This document shows, one piece after another, positions 16,442 to 25,031 of a stretch of DNA of 64,000 bases. A program made the position numbers and the translations under genes. How positions within the stretch are numbered: position 1 is the stretch's first letter; every line of letters begins with the position of its first letter. Where the stretch lies: contig CAZKXU010000002.1 of the NCBI GenBank assembly GCA_964556665.1, forward strand, positions 1 to 64,000, given 5' to 3'. The notes beneath the pieces are model-generated. The model was not told the origin of the DNA and made no database searches. It worked only from the letters and a program-made list of their open reading frames with translations. This DNA is from CAZKXU01 sp964556665. Lineage in GTDB: Bacteria; Bdellovibrionota_C; UBA2361; CAZKXU01.

Positions 16442-17671
16442 CTATACCACCCTACTCCCACCAATCCACAAACCCGTTAGTACATTCCTGCCAAATCCGT
16501 ACGGGATACTCTGATAATTCGGCACCCCAAATAATGCGAGATCTGCTATAGAGTTAAGATGGATTGACCCTCCTTCTTTTTTATCTAATGCCAAAGCGCC
16601 ACCGCGTGTAACAGCCCAAAGCACCTCAGATGCGCTCATATGCAGCGTGGAACATCCCAAGGTCGTAATAAATAAAAGATTCTCGCAGTGAGACGATCCG
16701 GGATTACAGTCAGTCGAAAGTGCAACTAAACCACCGGCATCAATAATTTTACGGGCCGGTGCATAACTCTGCTTGCCTAAAAATAATGTTGTTGCTGGCA
16801 GCAGGTTAAAGACTACCCCACTATCCGCCATTTTTCTTATACCGGCATCACTAATCATCATAAGATGATCAGCCGACACTGCACGAAGCTCTGCAGCAAG
16901 CTCCGCCCCGCCTGTGCAGGCCAACTCCTCCGCGTGAATTTTTAATTTAAACCCCAGATCCCGTGCCGCTACAAGAACACGCTTAGCCTGCGTGACTGTA
17001 TAAACACCTTTATCACAGAAGATATCACAAAACTGCGCCAGATTACGCTTAGCTACCTCCGGCAGCACCTTCTCAATTATAAAATCTATATACTCCGAAC
17101 GTTCCGGAAATTCCGGCGGAAACTCATGCGCACCCATAAATGTTGAATAGATACGCAGAGGCAGATCTTGCTTTAACTGCTGAATAACCTCTAGCTGTTT
17201 AATCTCGGTATGAAGATCGAGCCCATAACCGCTCTTAATCTCGACGTGCGCAACTCCACTTGCCATCATGCGCAGTAATCTCGCACGCGCAGCATCATAA
17301 AGCTTATGAGCCGGAGTCTCCCGAGTTAATTTCATTGTAAGCTTAATGCCACCTCCACGCTCAGCAATATCGGAGTAGCTCACTCCTAAACAACGCTCCT
17401 CATACTCGAACTCCCTCGATCCACCAAAAACCGCATGAGTATGCGAATCAATAAGGGCTGGCATAACTACCCCTGCCTGCGCATCGACTAACTGTGCCTC
17501 CAAGAAGCGCGACGGCAGATCCTTCTCATTCCCAAACCAAGCAATCTTTCCATCAACAATTGCAAGCGCAGCCGAGTTGACTACACCTAGAAGCTCCCGC
17601 GGGCCGGGATGCTTGGAGAGATCACCGGTCATTAATAAGAGCTCTGCAATGTTTGTAATTGTCGTGTTCAT
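16442..17671 (-). CDS. hutI: Imidazolonepropionase
   Basis: HutI hydrolyses imidazolone-5-propionate to formimino-glutamate, the third step of histidine breakdown. The 409-residue protein is an amidohydrolase with the metal-site pieces in order: DSHTHAVFGG, a conserved YERCLGVSYSDIAERGGGI, IHAEELACTGG, SADHLMMIS, and STDCNPGSSHCENL carrying the catalytic Asp. Its length is typical. The SDR gene lies 26 bases upstream on the same strand, and hutH is divergent beyond that. hutU is not in this window. Confidence 0.96.
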   Translation of the reverse strand: MNTTITNIAELLLMTGDLSKHPGPRELLGVVNSAALAIVDGKIAWFGNEKDLPSRFLEAQLVDAQAGVVMPALIDSHTHAVFGGSREFEYEERCLGVSYSDIAERGGGIKLTMKLTRETPAHKLYDAARARLLRMMASGVAHVEIKSGYGLDLHTEIKQLEVIQQLKQDLPLRIYSTFMGAHEFPPEFPERSEYIDFIIEKVLPEVAKRNLAQFCDIFCDKGVYTVTQAKRVLVAARDLGFKLKIHAEELACTGGAELAAELRAVSADHLMMISDAGIRKMADSGVVFNLLPATTLFLGKQSYAPARKIIDAGGLVALSTDCNPGSSHCENLLFITTLGCSTLHMSASEVLWAVTRGGALALDKKEGGSIHLNSIADLALFGVPNYQSIPYGFGRNVLTGLWIGGSRVV

Positions 17672-17696
17672 ACGTGCTAGATACAGAATAGCTATA

Positions 17697-18590
17697 TCAC
17701 CTCACATTATCAACCACTGCAGCATTAATCTCCTTCCCCCATTCCCGAATCCCAGGCAATGAGTAATAGAGTACTCTGTGATATAGAGGCTGCGGCAAAA
17801 TACGCCGTAGAATCGTGAAGACCCTAGCATCCCAGGTTGCTTGCACACGTAACGGAGGCGATCTCTGATTAATTACCTTTAAAATTCTACGCGCTATACT
17901 CTTAGGGGTCGCGATCGCCATATTCATGAGCTCTGCAACAAATTCAGTCATATGTCGATAATAGTGGGCATACGGGGAATGCTCCAGATCCGCTGACTTA
18001 GCTGTGAGGTATACATGTTCAAATGATCCTGAGTGAACAAACCCAGGCTCTATTAACGTAACATTAATATTCCATGGACGCATCTCATACCAAAGCGCCT
18101 CGGATGCACCTTCAAGTGCAAACTTGGAGGCACTATATGATCCCATTGTCGGCATTGCCATCATGCCACCTACTGAGGAGATGTTTATAATGTGCCCAAA
18201 CCTTTGCTGGCGCATATGCGGCAAGACTAATCTTACGAGATGAATTGGACCAAGATAATTCGTGCGTATCTGATTACGCTCATTCTCCTCATCCATCTCC
18301 TCAATCACCGCGCGATAAGAGATCCCGGCATTATTGACCAGAACATCAACTCCTCCCCACAAACTCTCTATCTCTTTAATCAATACTTTTTGACGTTGAA
18401 AAGAGGTAACATCAAGCGCACGCAGAATAAAGCGATCGCTCTCCTTAAATTCTTGGTGAAGTTTTGCAAGAGAATGCTCTCGTGCAGTTGCTATAACTCT
18501 AAAATCGAGCGTATATAGCAGCCGAGTTAAGGCCAAGCCGATCCCAGAACTACAGCCGGTAATAAGAACTACACGGTTTTTACTAAGCAC
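17697..18590 (-). CDS. Short-chain dehydrogenase/reductase
   Basis: This is a classical SDR of about 297 residues with TGCSSGIGLA (NAD(P)-binding), VNNAGIS, SSVGGM and the catalytic YSASK. The open frame extends upstream to 18803, but that part crosses the hairpin repeat at 18640-18703 and overlaps divergent hutH. I therefore place the start at the GTG at 18590, just before the Rossmann strand (LSKNRVVLITG). No Shine-Dalgarno is clear there. The C-terminal region is long and basic, like SDRs acting on lipids or steroids. The substrate is unknown. It may share a transcript with hutI. Confidence 0.85.
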   Translation of the reverse strand: MLSKNRVVLITGCSSGIGLALTRLLYTLDFRVIATAREHSLAKLHQEFKESDRFILRALDVTSFQRQKVLIKEIESLWGGVDVLVNNAGISYRAVIEEMDEENERNQIRTNYLGPIHLVRLVLPHMRQQRFGHIINISSVGGMMAMPTMGSYSASKFALEGASEALWYEMRPWNINVTLIEPGFVHSGSFEHVYLTAKSADLEHSPYAHYYRHMTEFVAELMNMAIATPKSIARRILKVINQRSPPLRVQATWDARVFTILRRILPQPLYHRVLYYSLPGIREWGKEINAAVVDNVR

Positions 18591-18639
18591 GGTAGTAAGA
18601 AGACTGAGCTTAGAGCAATACAAAGTCAAGCAAAATCGT

Positions 18640-18703
18640 CCTGGGACCGCGGAACTCCAGCTCCGCAAAAGTGTCTGCGGAGCTAGAGCTCCGCGGTCCC
18701 AGG
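18640..18703. repeat. GC-rich hairpin repeat, GGAGCT subtype
   Basis: CCTGGGACCGCGGAACTCCA is mirrored by GAGCTCCGCGGTCCCAGG. It is 64 bp, shorter than the 76-bp subtype, and shares the GCGGAGCTxGAGCTCCGC core with 6091-6168. It lies in the divergent gap between the SDR and hutH genes, so here it cannot be a simple 3' terminator for either. Confidence 0.85.
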
Positions 18704-18748
18704 GGGAAGTCTTGTTTCTAATTCCACTTCTAACTATATTACTGTCCC

Positions 18749-20224
18749 ATGTCTCATATAATATTAGATGGAGAATCATTAAACTTAGATCAAACTGTAT
18801 CAATTGCGGCAGGAGCTACAGTAACTATCTCTCCAGCAGCTAAAGGAAAAATTGCAGCAAGCCGCAGCTTAGTTGAGAGTACATTAAAAAAGGATGCGCC
18901 ATCTTACGGCATCAATACCGGATTCGGCTTTTTAGCAAATACCAAGATAGAGAAGAGTGAACTTAAAAAACTGCAGACTAATATTCTGCGTAGTCACGCC
19001 GCCGGCTGGGGAGAGCCTCTATCTATTGAAGAGACACGCTTAGCGATGGTACTTCGTCTAAACGTATTGGTAAAAGGTTTTACCGGTGTACGTTACGAAC
19101 TATGCGAGGCCCTGCTAAATCTTATTACCCATGAGATCTATCCTGTTATTCCTGAATACGGCTCAGTTGGGGCAAGCGGAGATCTAGCCCCGCTTGCGCA
19201 TCTTGCTCTGCCACTAATAGGAGAAGGTGAGGTATTTTTTAAATCAGTCAGAATGCCAAGCGCGGAGGCACTTAAAAAGTCCAACCTAAAGCCGATAGAA
19301 TTAGCAGAGAAGGAGGGGCTATCACTCGTAAATGGAACTCAGATAATGCAAGCTGTTGGTGGACTAGCTCTTGCAAATGGGATTAGATTATTAAGGCTCT
19401 CTGATACAGCCTGCGCTTTGACAGTCGAGGCTTTAGAAGGACAGCTTGATGCTTTTAATGCGCTAATACATCAAGCGCGTGGTCAGCTAGGCCAGATTGA
19501 AACAGCTCGTAATATACTCTCAGATCTAAGTGATTCCAAACTCTTCAAAGGAGAGAGGACTAATACACGGGTACAAGATCCCTACTCCGTACGTTGCGCG
19601 CCGCAGGTGCACGGTGCCGCACGGGATACACTTTTGCATTGCAGGACAATCATTGAACGAGAGCTCAACGGCGCGACCGACAATCCGCTGGTATTTACTG
19701 AGGCAGAACAGATATTAAGCGGAGGAAATTTTCATGGAGAGCCGATCGCCATGGCCTTTGATATTGCAGCCATCGGATTAGCGGAGCTCGGCAATATATC
19801 GGAGAGACGGCTTGAACTACTGCTCAACCCGCATTTTAGCGGCCTTTCAGCCTTTCTTACCTCTGATCCAGGTACAAATTCCGGATTAATGGCAGCGCAA
19901 TACCTGGCTGCATCACTAGTTAACGAGAATAAAATTCTTGCCAATCCAGCCTGCACCGATTCTATTCCTGGTAATGTTGGTGTTGAGGATCATGTCTCGA
20001 TGGGCATGACCAGCGCAAGAAAGCTCCGTAAAATTGCTGAGAACCTCAAAACTATCTTAAGTGTAGAGCTACTTGCTGCAGCTCAAGCTATTGATCTACG
20101 TGGAATAAAGAAGCTTGGCACTAGCACCAAAAGCCTCTTTGATAAAATTAGAAAATCTGTGCCCATGATGATAGAGGATCGTATTGTGGCGGAGGATATC
20201 AAAGCTATAAGAGCTATTCTGTAA
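18749..20224 (+). CDS. hutH: Histidine ammonia-lyase
   Basis: HutH deaminates histidine to urocanate. In 491 residues it shows SYGINTGFGFL (52-62) and the MIO-forming Ala142-Ser143-Gly144 within GSVGASGDLAPLAHLAL. It also has NGTQ, the QDPYSVRC substrate loop, GNFHGEP and VSMGMTSARK. This length is typical of the bacterial enzyme. It is divergent from the SDR-hutI pair; these two hut genes may be controlled from the shared gap, but no operator is obvious. The start ATG at 18749 has no strong ribosome site. Confidence 0.96.
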   Translation: MSHIILDGESLNLDQTVSIAAGATVTISPAAKGKIAASRSLVESTLKKDAPSYGINTGFGFLANTKIEKSELKKLQTNILRSHAAGWGEPLSIEETRLAMVLRLNVLVKGFTGVRYELCEALLNLITHEIYPVIPEYGSVGASGDLAPLAHLALPLIGEGEVFFKSVRMPSAEALKKSNLKPIELAEKEGLSLVNGTQIMQAVGGLALANGIRLLRLSDTACALTVEALEGQLDAFNALIHQARGQLGQIETARNILSDLSDSKLFKGERTNTRVQDPYSVRCAPQVHGAARDTLLHCRTIIERELNGATDNPLVFTEAEQILSGGNFHGEPIAMAFDIAAIGLAELGNISERRLELLLNPHFSGLSAFLTSDPGTNSGLMAAQYLAASLVNENKILANPACTDSIPGNVGVEDHVSMGMTSARKLRKIAENLKTILSVELLAAAQAIDLRGIKKLGTSTKSLFDKIRKSVPMMIEDRIVAEDIKAIRAIL

Positions 20225-20225
20225 A

Positions 20226-20450
20226 CTAATGGTAAGTTCCTAGTTGTTCTCTACGTCGTGCCTGTGCAGCAGCGATCTCTGGATGGTCTGAGGATAACTT
20301 ACTAAGATGCGCTAGGACCTCTCTAGGTAATGGAGTTGATACAGCAAGTAATCTTCTGCCAATTCCCATGGCGTCATCAAAGCTGATATTTTTCACCCTA
20401 CACCACGCAAGAAGCTCCGCTGTGGCATTTACCAAAGTGTGTACTGACAT
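20226..20450 (-). CDS. Small hypothetical protein
   Basis: This is a 74-residue soluble, all-alpha-looking protein: VNATAELLAWCRVKNISFDDAMGIGRRLLA then LPREVLAHLSKLSSDHPEIAAAQARRREQLG. It is convergent with hutH, one base from its stop. It is followed at distance by the receiver protein gene on the same strand. No family is recognised. The well-formed helices and tight placement favour a real gene. Confidence 0.5.
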   Translation of the reverse strand: MSVHTLVNATAELLAWCRVKNISFDDAMGIGRRLLAVSTPLPREVLAHLSKLSSDHPEIAAAQARRREQLGTYH

Positions 20451-20489
20451 AAGGGTGATATTATATTTCGTTTTTAGATGCTAATCAAG

Positions 20490-20942
20490 TTAGAAGATCA
20501 TAGATCCGATCTCAGACTTAAGCTTCTTTATTCTGATCTCTTCAACCTGTTCCAGGATTAACTTGCCGGTTATCGGTTTTTTGATAAATGCTTGTGCTCC
20601 GGCTTGGAAAGACTCCGCTTTATCCTCCGGTGACATATGTTTTGAAATCATTATAATCGGGACACCATTTAAAAATTTCTTCTCATTTAGTCTTCGCACT
20701 ATTTCGAATCCGCTCATCTGAGGGAGAATCGCATCAACTAAAATAATTGCTGGCTTCCAGGGCATTTTTTGTCTATCAATATAACGGAGTGCGGCTGGAC
20801 CATCTACACATACCTGAACCTTAAAGCCCTCCTTCTGCAGTTCGGAACTCGAGCTTGCAGCAGTTGCTGGATCTGCATCTATCAATATGAGCTGTCCCCT
20901 ATCCTGGTCGTTTTCAGATGGCTTTTTTGGATTAGCTGACAT
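20490..20942 (-). CDS. Stand-alone response regulator receiver protein
   Basis: The 150-residue CheY-like protein has a 15-residue polar lead and then one receiver domain. Acidic pocket residues lie in LILIDADP. The phospho-acceptor is Asp70 in ILVDAILPQMSGFE, the switch Ser lies in IIMISK, and Lys122-Pro123 is in AFIKKPI. No output domain follows, so it must act by protein contact. No sensor kinase is adjacent, so its partner is unknown. Confidence 0.88.
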   Translation of the reverse strand: MSANPKKPSENDQDRGQLILIDADPATAASSSSELQKEGFKVQVCVDGPAALRYIDRQKMPWKPAIILVDAILPQMSGFEIVRRLNEKKFLNGVPIIMISKHMSPEDKAESFQAGAQAFIKKPITGKLILEQVEEIRIKKLKSEIGSMIF

Positions 20943-21074
20943 CTCAGTATCCCTAAAACACTTAATAAAATAGAGCGATGACTGTAATTTTAATAACTAG
21001 ATCTAGGATCGGACTATGTAGGAATTTTCTTTAGCGGGATATAGATACTTTAAAATGTAAAACCAAGTTATTGA

Positions 21075-21308
21075 AATGAGGTAGAGATAAGAAACGGCGA
21101 TGTTTTTATTAATAGAGCATATCTAAACCAACCATTTCAATATATTAGCGACAATTGCAACTTTGGCCCATATATAGTCCCAGAGGATTCGCTCTTTCTA
21201 TTAGGGGACAACCGCCCGATTTCAGAGGATTCACGAGTTATGGGTGCCATTAAGATTGGGAAGATTGAAAGCGAGGTGTGCGCTATAGTTAGGGCAGAAA
21301 ACCAGTAA
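21075..21308 (+). pseudogene. 3' remnant of a signal peptidase I gene
   Basis: This open stretch has no ATG, GTG or TTG start. It translates as EIRNGDVFINRAYLNQP, then VPEDSLFLLGDNRPISEDSR and VMGAI, ending at TAA 21306-21308. GDNR-x-S-DSR-x-G and the preceding VPEDxxFLLGDN are box E of type I signal peptidases. The catalytic Ser and Lys boxes that should lie upstream are gone; the sequence before 21075 has stops in all useful frames. It is therefore a truncated lepB. It lies in an otherwise empty 500-base gap. Confidence 0.8.
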
Positions 21309-21393
21309 ATACCTGGATTAAACAACTCTAAATTTAGAGATTGCCTGGATATTCTCATATTTAAACTACTTAATTTTATTGTCTAGTGAGCCC

Positions 21394-21421
21394 TTGAGTA
21401 ACACCATAATGGTGGTATACT
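21394..21421 (+). promoter_or_regulatory. Candidate sigma-70 promoter with palindromic spacer
   Basis: TTGAGT (21394-21399) and TATACT (21416-21421) are separated by 16 bases and lie about 33 bases before the ATG at 21455. The spacer holds CACCATAATGGTG (21402-21414), a perfect 6+1+6 palindrome placed like an operator between the -35 and -10 boxes. No regulator is identified. Confidence 0.4.
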
Positions 21422-21454
21422 CCCACATAGTTTTTATTTAATTAAGAGGCATCA

Positions 21455-23011
21455 ATGACTGGCACTCCATCTTCAACTCCATCCGCAACTCCACCACCTG
21501 GCTCTGGCAGAGCCCCATCCAGTGGCAATTCTCCGTTGGCTGGAGCGAGTAATGGCTCTACTCGTGACGAGAGTAGTTTTATGTTTAAAAAACCAAATGC
21601 CAAGACAGGTGAGATATCACTAATCAACTGTCAACTACAACAGGATGTAGCAGTAAATATTCAGATAAGAGTGAAACTGACAGATGGCTCAGAAGGAAAT
21701 TGTAGGCTTCACTTAACAGCTACTGAAGCTACGCCTGCGAAAGAATTTTTTGATAGATTAAAGCAAAGAGTTTCTAGCACTACACCTTTTCCTGCAGATG
21801 AATTGTTAAAGATGATTCAGAGCTCTAATCTCGGCTTAGATGAAGTAGATATTCAGGCTGCTAACGTTTTTGGCCCAGCAGGTGCTGAAGCGGTTTCCTT
21901 CCCTGGCGCAACTATAAAATCTTACACCAGTAAGTCTATTAATTTCACAGTACAGAATATAAATATTCTAGGTGGACGTTTAAAAGGATTATTTGATGAG
22001 TTAAACGTACGAAAGTTAGTTGCAAATGGCGGCGTGGTCAATGCAAAAGTTAATAAGGGAAACATAGCAGAGTCTAGCTTTGTACAAGCTAAGATCGTCG
22101 GCGAGTATAATTTTACCATTTTTACCAAAGATGATTTAAGAGCTGCCGACCTTAGCAAGATGAGCCACTATGTATTCGATCAAATAAATGCTGGAAAAAA
22201 ATCAGGAGAGAACCAGCAGCAATTTGAGGCAAGAATTGGTCGGGAAATTAAAACTTACTTTAATGAGACAGAATTCAACTTTAGAAAGAGTGATGCGCCT
22301 GATTGGGTTAATAGTTTTGTAACTGTTTGGCCTACCGATGCTATTAGAGATCTCTTTTTTAGGCTCACTCAAGAGAAGGAGAATACAAATCTTCCATATC
22401 TACCTGCAGCTACAGTATTAGAGGGTATCTCTGCTATTAAGTATATTAAAACAGAGAGAAAACAAGCAGCAGCGAACGGAGAGGAGCAGCTCGTAGTAAC
22501 ATTTGGAGAATCAACTTTACACTTTACTTGTAAAAAAGAGCACCTCGATCTTCCATACGTTACTGTTCACCGTGAAGGAGCTCCTAGCCTCGTTGTTCCT
22601 GCAAACATTGCATTTTCTATAATACGCGATGCTCATCAGCAAGTTGCTACCGCTCGTAATGAGGAACTACTCAAGAGAGGTGGTTTGCAAACTAAAATAG
22701 CAACATTAACAGCTGACATGGATGCAGTTGCAAAGCAATTACAAGAGCAGCAAGGTGCAGCTAACGCTGCTGATGATGAGTTAAAGAGAGCAAGGGAGCG
22801 CAATCAGAAGCTTCAAGATGAGCTAGATAAAGCTCGCCTAGCTCTTGCTCAGCCAGCTGCTCCAGTAAATATTAATGCTAATTTAGCACAGTTACTAGCT
22901 ACTCAACCTGCTGCACCTAAAGTCACTCCAGAAGCTCTTCGTGAAAACTTAGGGCCACGAAGTATGCAACAGTTATTAGCTGATTATACTTTATCTAGAA
23001 TAGCAGCGTAG
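21455..23011 (+). CDS. Large hypothetical protein with Pro/Ser-rich head and coiled-coil tail
   Basis: This 518-residue protein is unrecognised. Residues 1-40 are Pro/Ser/Gly/Thr-rich and disordered (TPSSTPSATPPPGSG), with no signal peptide or TM segment. Residues about 45-400 look like mixed alpha/beta with a possible beta-repeat zone (IDIQAANVFGP to NINILGGRLKG). About 415-465 is a heptad-like coiled coil (LKRARERNQKLQDELDKARLAL). It ends with a Pro/Ala linker and a short helix (SMQQLLADYTLSRIAA). AGAGG precedes the ATG. A disordered N-terminus without a signal peptide is seen in effectors or scaffold proteins, but nothing proves that here. Confidence 0.75.
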   Translation: MTGTPSSTPSATPPPGSGRAPSSGNSPLAGASNGSTRDESSFMFKKPNAKTGEISLINCQLQQDVAVNIQIRVKLTDGSEGNCRLHLTATEATPAKEFFDRLKQRVSSTTPFPADELLKMIQSSNLGLDEVDIQAANVFGPAGAEAVSFPGATIKSYTSKSINFTVQNINILGGRLKGLFDELNVRKLVANGGVVNAKVNKGNIAESSFVQAKIVGEYNFTIFTKDDLRAADLSKMSHYVFDQINAGKKSGENQQQFEARIGREIKTYFNETEFNFRKSDAPDWVNSFVTVWPTDAIRDLFFRLTQEKENTNLPYLPAATVLEGISAIKYIKTERKQAAANGEEQLVVTFGESTLHFTCKKEHLDLPYVTVHREGAPSLVVPANIAFSIIRDAHQQVATARNEELLKRGGLQTKIATLTADMDAVAKQLQEQQGAANAADDELKRARERNQKLQDELDKARLALAQPAAPVNINANLAQLLATQPAAPKVTPEALRENLGPRSMQQLLADYTLSRIAA

Positions 23012-23023
23012 CTTTACTTATAT

Positions 23024-23923
23024 TTATATTGATGTAGTGCTTATAATTCTGCTGTTAGAGTTAAGGAGCAGGTATTTTACACTCAAATTGTTTAAATAAT
23101 TCATGCCATCCGGCTCTCCCAGCAGCATAGCGGTAGTTGTCAGTGTCCCTGCTACCAAACAGGAGTCTGCTATAACAGAGATCGATTGTATATCGGTAGC
23201 AGGCCAACCGGTTTTAGGATTAAGAATATGACAATACCGCTTACCTCCTATTTCGATGCAGCGCTCATAATCACCACTAGTGGCAAGTGCGCCGCTTGCA
23301 AGTGAGATCTCAGCAAGTATACCGCCCTTCTCTCTAGGATCTGCTACACCTATGTGCCAAGCCCTTCCATTCGGGTGACCGCCTAGTACTCGCAGATCGC
23401 CTCCCAAATTAACTAATGCACTACTAACACCCTCATTTTTAAGTAACCCAATCACTCGATCAACGGCGTACTCCTTGCCGAGTCCGCCAAAGTCTATCTC
23501 CATTCCAGCTTTCTTAAACATAATTGAAGGCGCTCTCCAATCAAGCTTATTCCAGCCGATCAGCGCCAACGTTTTTGTAATCTCTGCCTGTGTTGGAATA
23601 GATTTCTCTTTGAAGTTCCAAATGCGCCGCAGTACTCCGCTCGTAATATCAAATAATCCACTGCTTTGGTGGTAACACTCCGCTGCATAATTCAATAACC
23701 CGGCTGTTTCATCATCAACCTCGATTGGCCTAGTATGTGCCTCAAGATTAATCCGGCTAATTATACTTTCCGACTGATAACGGGAGTACTTTGCTTCGAT
23801 ACGGTTGACTTCTCTGATTGCAAGCTGAGAGAGCCGTTCTGCATCAACCTTCGTTAATGCATAGAGCTGGATCTCATTCTGACCGCCCATTGCATAGAAG
23901 GGAAAGGTGAAAAGTGTCATCAA
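23024..23923 (-). CDS. ApbE family FAD:protein FMN transferase
   Basis: ApbE enzymes attach FMN to a Thr of redox proteins. In 299 residues the family order is clear: FAMGG-type start (FPFYAMGGQNEIQLY), EVNRIEAKYSRYQSES, FDITSG, FGGLGKEYAVDRV, ALVNLGGDLRVLGGHPNGRAWHIGVADP, ATSGDYER, HILNPKTGWPA, and a late AGTLTTTAMLLG with metal/FAD contacts. It overlaps the upstream DUF4266 lipoprotein gene by four bases (ATGA). The flavinylation target is not evident in this window. No long signal peptide is present, though the first residues are hydrophobic. Confidence 0.92.
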   Translation of the reverse strand: MMTLFTFPFYAMGGQNEIQLYALTKVDAERLSQLAIREVNRIEAKYSRYQSESIISRINLEAHTRPIEVDDETAGLLNYAAECYHQSSGLFDITSGVLRRIWNFKEKSIPTQAEITKTLALIGWNKLDWRAPSIMFKKAGMEIDFGGLGKEYAVDRVIGLLKNEGVSSALVNLGGDLRVLGGHPNGRAWHIGVADPREKGGILAEISLASGALATSGDYERCIEIGGKRYCHILNPKTGWPATDIQSISVIADSCLVAGTLTTTAMLLGEPDGMNYLNNLSVKYLLLNSNSRIISTTSI

Positions 23924-24132
23924 TTACATCCGCACCCTCCGCCGCCAATCCCGTAACCTCCTGAACTTCCTTCCTTTGAGGTATAGGTATGCTGCATAAA
24001 CTTTGATTCGAGCGGTTCTACATCTAGGGCCATATGCTCCTTAGCTAAAGCCCCCTTCTGCCAGGGCTTGACGGCGGTACAGGAGAGTAAACTAATCAGC
24101 AAAAAACTAGAAATGATAATTTTAAGGTACAT
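23920..24132 (-). CDS. DUF4266 small lipoprotein
   Basis: The 70-residue protein has a lipoprotein signal with lipobox LLSC. It then shows the DUF4266 signature: VKPWQKGALAKEHMALD, a middle with HTYTSKEGSSGG, and the ending GGGGCGCN. This family is repeatedly found beside ApbE and a DUF3570 outer-membrane protein. Here the ATGA overlap couples it to apbE, while no DUF3570 gene is present. The C-terminal CGC may bind metal or a thiol partner; that is inference. Confidence 0.9.
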   Translation of the reverse strand: MYLKIIISSFLLISLLSCTAVKPWQKGALAKEHMALDVEPLESKFMQHTYTSKEGSSGGYGIGGGGCGCN

Positions 24133-24160
24133 ATCCAGTAATTACTCAAAAAGTGTTGAG

Positions 24161-24236
24161 ACTGGGAGCGCGGGCATCCTGCCCGCAAAAGAATTAACTG
24201 CTACTTATATGCGGGCTGGAAGCCCGCGCTCCCAGT
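24161..24236. repeat. 76-bp hairpin repeat inside a second inverted repeat
   Basis: ACTGGGAGCGCGGGCATCCT is mirrored by GGAAGCCCGCGCTCCCAGT. The element is bracketed by AATTACTCAAAAAGTGT on the left (about 24140) and its inverse ACACTTTTTGAGCAATTAC on the right (to about 24273). The unit therefore appears inserted in, or to carry, another palindrome. It separates the apbE pair from the cytochrome operon and probably terminates it. Confidence 0.85.
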
Positions 24237-24312
24237 TTGATACATGATTTACCCACACTTTTTGAGCAATTACCATACCCAGAATGTATCAAAGGTTTAA
24301 TTCAACTTTCAA

Positions 24313-24966
24313 CTAACGCGTATCGAATCGATTAAGATACGCAACTAAGTCGGCTAAATTCTGATCTGATATTCCTGTAATAAACATAGGAGAGCTCTCA
24401 ATGTCTTTCCTAAGGGCAGTAAAACTTCTACCGGTACCTTTCTCATTATGACAGCCACTACACTGAGCCTTATGAACACTGGAGCCAGCAGTTAAATTAG
24501 CAGTACTTATATTGGAGGGAATGCCGTATTTTTCCTTTCCTGTGGCAGTAAGATTTCCGTTTGAATCAAATACTTTTTCACTAGGAGGAAGCGGAGTAGC
24601 TGTAGGCAAAGGAGATGAATCTGAGTCCGCAGGTAATGCTTTGCATATTTCAGATCCAGCTTTCTTCTCATTTTTAGCATTAGTCCTCTTTTTTAATAGC
24701 TTTGCTATCTGACTAGCACTACTTGTAGCCTTAATCTTTGCAGTTAGTTCTTTTATATAGTCTGCTAGAGTCTGAATAAGATTAGTCGAGCGCTTTACAA
24801 TCCTGCCAGGCACCCAGCTAGCTAGAGGACGTACACATACAAATCCGGAGCCCTCCTGAATATCGTTGCTTGAAACTACCTTCGCGCCGCGTGGGGCAGC
24901 AATGGCCACACCAGAGCAGATAAGCACAAGAACTGAAGCATATATGCCGATCTTGCTTAGTTTCAT
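24313..24966 (-). CDS. Exported c-type cytochrome with Cys-Cys N-terminal module
   Basis: This is a 217-residue protein. I chose the ATG at 24966 because GAGGTTGTT precedes it and a signal peptide follows at once (MKLSKIGIYASVLVLICSGV). Residues about 40-112 form a basic helical module with Cys44 and Cys108. A Pro/Thr linker follows (SSPLPTATPLPPSE). The C-terminal 60 residues are a mono-heme domain with CSGCH, a possible Met ligand in SSPMFITGI, and the closing helix ISDQNLADLVAYL. It is the last gene of the DUF1800-DUF1501 operon and may accept electrons in the periplasm. The same N-terminal module occurs in three other exported proteins here. Confidence 0.85.
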   Translation of the reverse strand: MKLSKIGIYASVLVLICSGVAIAAPRGAKVVSSNDIQEGSGFVCVRPLASWVPGRIVKRSTNLIQTLADYIKELTAKIKATSSASQIAKLLKKRTNAKNEKKAGSEICKALPADSDSSPLPTATPLPPSEKVFDSNGNLTATGKEKYGIPSNISTANLTAGSSVHKAQCSGCHNEKGTGRSFTALRKDIESSPMFITGISDQNLADLVAYLNRFDTR

Positions 24967-25031
24967 AACAACCTCTTGGACAATTAAATCATATCGACCT
25001 AAAACCAAAATTAATAAAGAGTCCGCCTCTA

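Noticed and set aside
18591..18803. N-terminal extension of the SDR frame to an upstream ATG.
   Set aside because: The extra residues are translated from a hairpin repeat and overlap divergent hutH; SDR homology starts at about 18585.
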